Virus record (IMG/VR): IMGVR_UViG_3300005911_000018
Span: 1-21,494 of that record
DNA length: 21,494 nt
Origin: a virus
Direction: 5' to 3' (one strand)
Part shown: piece by piece, positions 20,119-21,494 of the stretch
Numbering within the stretch: the stretch's first letter is position 1
Layout of the letters: every line of letters starts with the position of its first letter
The notes under the pieces: generated by a model
The model's input: the letters and a program-made list of their open reading frames with translations, nothing else
What the model was told of the DNA's origin: nothing
The model's database searches: none
Position numbers and translations under genes: made by a program

Positions 20119-20160
20119 AAAAAACCCGTGATCACTGATCGAAGTGAGAGCGGGTTTTTT
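20119..20160. terminator. bidirectional terminator
   Basis: AAAAAACCCG (20119-20128) pairs with CGGGTTTTTT (20151-20160). The loop holds a second small stem, TCACT/AGTGA around GATCGA, which resembles the CACT..CGAAGTG repeat family. It serves the rightward 55-codon gene and, on the other strand, the leftward small ORFs. Confidence 0.8.
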
Positions 20161-20190
20161 AGGTTTTATTCATTGGATTTTTTTTTTAAT

Positions 20191-20235
20191 TAGCACATTA
20201 GCACATTAGCAAATTGACTAATTAATTCACTAATT
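20191..20235. repeat. ATTAGCACATTAGCA repeat tract
   Basis: Tandem 9-base units (TTAGCACAT repeated) lead into AAATTGACTAATTAATTC. Bases 20197-20215 are an exact reverse complement of 15634-15652. The tract covers the end of the 64-residue ORF. Confidence 0.7.
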
Positions 20236-20416
20236 TACGATTTCTCACATTCCGGAAGGAATTATAATTGGAATATTTTACGCATCCGTATTTTTTTTCG
20301 TGCTCAGTATTCACAGCTTCGAAAGCCGATTGCTTGGTAGGGTATTTACCGGAGCTGATTTTTTCTTCGTACTCAGCGATAAATCCGTCGGTTTGAATGA
20401 GGGGTTTTTTAGTCAT
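20222..20416 (-). CDS. small hypothetical protein
   Basis: A 64-residue basic protein with an ATG start (MTKKPLIQTDGFIAEYEEKI...). The middle reads as a short helix-turn-helix-like pattern ('YPTKQSAFEAVNTEHEKKYG') and the end is basic (FRNVRNRKLVN). The 'ptkq.A...v' segment recalls small DNA-binding or phage regulatory proteins, but I cannot name a family. Its stop region lies in the repeat tract. It is the last of four small leftward ORFs. Confidence 0.45.
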   Translation of the reverse strand: MTKKPLIQTDGFIAEYEEKISSGKYPTKQSAFEAVNTEHEKKYGCVKYSNYNSFRNVRNRKLVN

Positions 20417-20425
20417 GATTATGAA

Positions 20426-20635
20426 TTAGTAATTAGGAATTATACCAGTTGCTTGATTTATTACATGACCAACACCCGCATAAACAGCATCAATAATTTT
20501 AAAATTAAGATCCCATTTAATACGAACTTTAATCCCATTTTCAGTATCATGCTCTTTTACCAGGTAATAAACATCCTGTTTTAATTTTTCGTTTTCAGCT
20601 TTAAGTTTTTGGTATGAAGATAATTTTTGGCTCAT
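20426..20635 (-). CDS. small hypothetical protein with N-terminal coiled coil
   Basis: I use the ATG at 20635, giving 69 residues: MSQKLSSYQKLKAENEKLKQ followed by a 'DVYYLVKEHD' strand and a C-terminal region 'KVRIKWDLNFKIIDAVYAGVGHV'. The first 25 residues form a short coiled coil. The frame runs upstream to 20740, but that extension overlaps the zinc-ribbon-like ORF and has no sense as a start. The last lines resemble small Bacteroidetes phage proteins seen near lysis or early genes, without known function. Confidence 0.5.
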   Translation of the reverse strand: MSQKLSSYQKLKAENEKLKQDVYYLVKEHDTENGIKVRIKWDLNFKIIDAVYAGVGHVINQATGIIPNY

Positions 20636-20648
20636 AATTCGTAGTTGT

Positions 20649-20831
20649 TTAAATTTCTCTTTGAGTTTCACAGTGTACGCATTGCTCGAGGGTGTGGTGG
20701 CTATCCTGGCCCACTTCCTCGAATTTATGCTCGCAAACATTCTGCAGGGATTTAATGGCTTTGCGGATTAATTCAAGCTTTTCGCTTAATTCGCTTTCGC
20801 GAGATCTTAGTTTTTTAATTTCAGGATTCAT
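20649..20831 (-). CDS. small coiled-coil protein with zinc-ribbon-like end
   Basis: A 60-residue protein from the ATG at 20831; a TTG three codons earlier is possible. Residues about 4-30 form a heptad-patterned coil (IKKLRSRESELSEKLELIRKAIKSL). The C-terminus has CEHKF...HHTLEQCVHC, so Cys, His and a CxxC pair could bind one zinc ion. Small proteins of this form are common in Bacteroidetes phages and are usually unassigned. Confidence 0.55.
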   Translation of the reverse strand: MNPEIKKLRSRESELSEKLELIRKAIKSLQNVCEHKFEEVGQDSHHTLEQCVHCETQREI

Positions 20832-20832
20832 T

Positions 20833-20973
20833 TTATTCAAAATTTTTATCTATAATTTCGTCCAGCACCTTACAAAATTTTACATACATTTTATAAAACT
20901 CCGGGAGCTTTTTTATTCGCCCTTTTAGCTTATAGTACATTTTTATATGCTCGATAATAAAGTACTTGATCAT
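20833..20973 (-). CDS. 46-residue basic helical protein
   Basis: The ORF reads MIKYFIIEHIKMYYKLKGRI... and ends DEIIDKNFE. It is basic, aromatic-rich and helical, with a Lys/Tyr-rich middle. The ATG lies four bases beyond the stop of the recombinase remnant and the frame ends two bases before the next small ORF, so spacing supports a real gene. No family is recognised. Confidence 0.4.
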   Translation of the reverse strand: MIKYFIIEHIKMYYKLKGRIKKLPEFYKMYVKFCKVLDEIIDKNFE

Positions 20974-20976
20974 TAC

Positions 20977-21072
20977 TTAAGCGACTTTTAATTTAACATT
21001 TGAAAGATTGATGGTCGATACATGTAAATATTTTTCAGTGGTTTTTATACTCGAATGCCCGAGAATTTCTAA
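20977..21072 (-). pseudogene. C-terminal remnant of a tyrosine recombinase (integrase)
   Basis: The frame ending at 20977 reads EILGHSSIKTTEKYLHV and then STINLSNVKLKVA before TAA. This is the C-terminal end of tyrosine recombinases: 'LGHSS...T...Y.HV' contains the conserved His (GH) and the catalytic Tyr (in EKYLHV). The frame is closed by a TAG at 21073-21075 and nothing of the core domain (R...HxxR) lies upstream. The gene is therefore cut off at about 21069. The sequence beyond belongs to another short frame, suggesting a deletion or recombination junction, or a misassembly. Confidence 0.75.
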
Positions 21073-21127
21073 CTAACTTTAAATCTTTAATTTCTTGTTC
21101 TGTTATTTCAATTCTAATTTGTCTCAT
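21035..21127 (-). pseudogene. truncated 30-residue ORF fused onto the recombinase remnant
   Basis: MRQIRIEITEQEIKDLKLVR starts at the ATG at 21127, then the frame runs out of phase into the recombinase tail sequence and stops at 21035. The first ~20 residues look like a genuine small-protein start with an A-rich leader; the rest is antisense-in-frame noise from the junction. It may be the beginning of a gene whose remainder was lost. Confidence 0.3.
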
Positions 21128-21494
21128 AATATTGTATTTTAAAAATTAAATCTCGATTAAAAACATGAAGATATAACGATCTTCATTTGTCTTTGCTTAT
21201 TCGTGCGAACAAAGCATAACATCATGTAATAAATCAGTTAAACCTCAATAATTTTGTACTATATTTTAAAGAACGCAAATCCAATGAACGCTTCAAACTC
21301 TCAGTATTATTAACTTGTCGGAAAAACCGACCAGTTCAAATCCTTTCGTTTTCACCGATTCATACATGAAGATCGTTATCGACAATGTCGCAAGCGAACA
21401 GTCGAAGACGAAATGTTAATTACTATCTAACCAACACCTATCACAACAATCAGACTTATCTGCTATTTCTAATGAGTTTAACTCATTTCCACAA
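21128..21494. other. non-coding right end with small inverted repeats
   Basis: No frame of interest is seen. It contains TGAAGAT-ATAACG-ATCTTCA (21166-21185), a GTCGG-AAAAA-CCGAC hairpin (21317-21331), and a 14-base inverted pair ATAACGATCTTCAT (21173-21186) / ATGAAGATCGTTAT (21365-21378). These could be attachment-site arm sequences or regulator sites beside the lost integrase; nothing proves it. Confidence 0.4.

Overview
This AT-rich window reads as a prophage, or a defective prophage remnant, of a Bacteroidetes bacterium. The grounds are A-rich leaders with few Shine-Dalgarno sites, Bacteroidetes-style signal peptides and lipobox, and families of palindromic intergenic repeats of a kind common in Bacteroidetes genomes (recalled, not searched). 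The virion type is a long-tailed siphovirus with an HK97-type head.

Layout. A short rightward module (25-1155) holds an XRE-type repressor-like gene, a stand-alone HIRAN-domain gene and a small exported protein. It meets a long leftward late operon (19602 down to 1310) at a hairpin terminator (1199-1226). Read in transcription order the late operon is: portal, prohead protease, major capsid protein, terminator/attenuator, HhH protein, head-tail connector, head-closure protein, HK97 gp10-like protein, DUF3168-type tail completion protein, a second HhH protein, tail tube protein, tail assembly chaperone pair with a lambda-type -1 frameshift, tape measure, tail/baseplate protein with an inserted carbohydrate-binding-like domain, exported beta-rich protein, a diversity-generating retroelement (DGR), small membrane proteins and a lysis cassette (holin candidate, T7-type amidase, candidate unimolecular spanin). 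Right of the portal lie a nested dyad, a rightward leader-peptide/55-codon gene pair, a terminator, four small leftward ORFs and the last ~30 codons of a tyrosine recombinase. No terminase is present.

The centrepiece is the DGR. The target (5098-6708) ends in a 119-bp variable repeat (VR, 5102-5220). Next come a short hairpin and a near-identical template repeat (TR, 4931-5049), then the reverse transcriptase (3763-4815) and a small accessory ORF overlapping it. On the coding strand TR and VR differ at 26 positions. In 22 of these the TR base is A, which is the signature of adenine-directed mutagenic homing. The other four include three T-to-G changes, each next to an A-to-G change. No typical Avd gene is seen; a 93-residue beta-rich protein takes its place.

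Other notable points are a G GGA AAG slippery site, a capsid protein with a hydrophobic N-terminus, two paralogous HhH proteins inside the structural operon, signal peptides on the DGR target and its neighbour, and a palindromic repeat that encodes part of one of those signal peptides.
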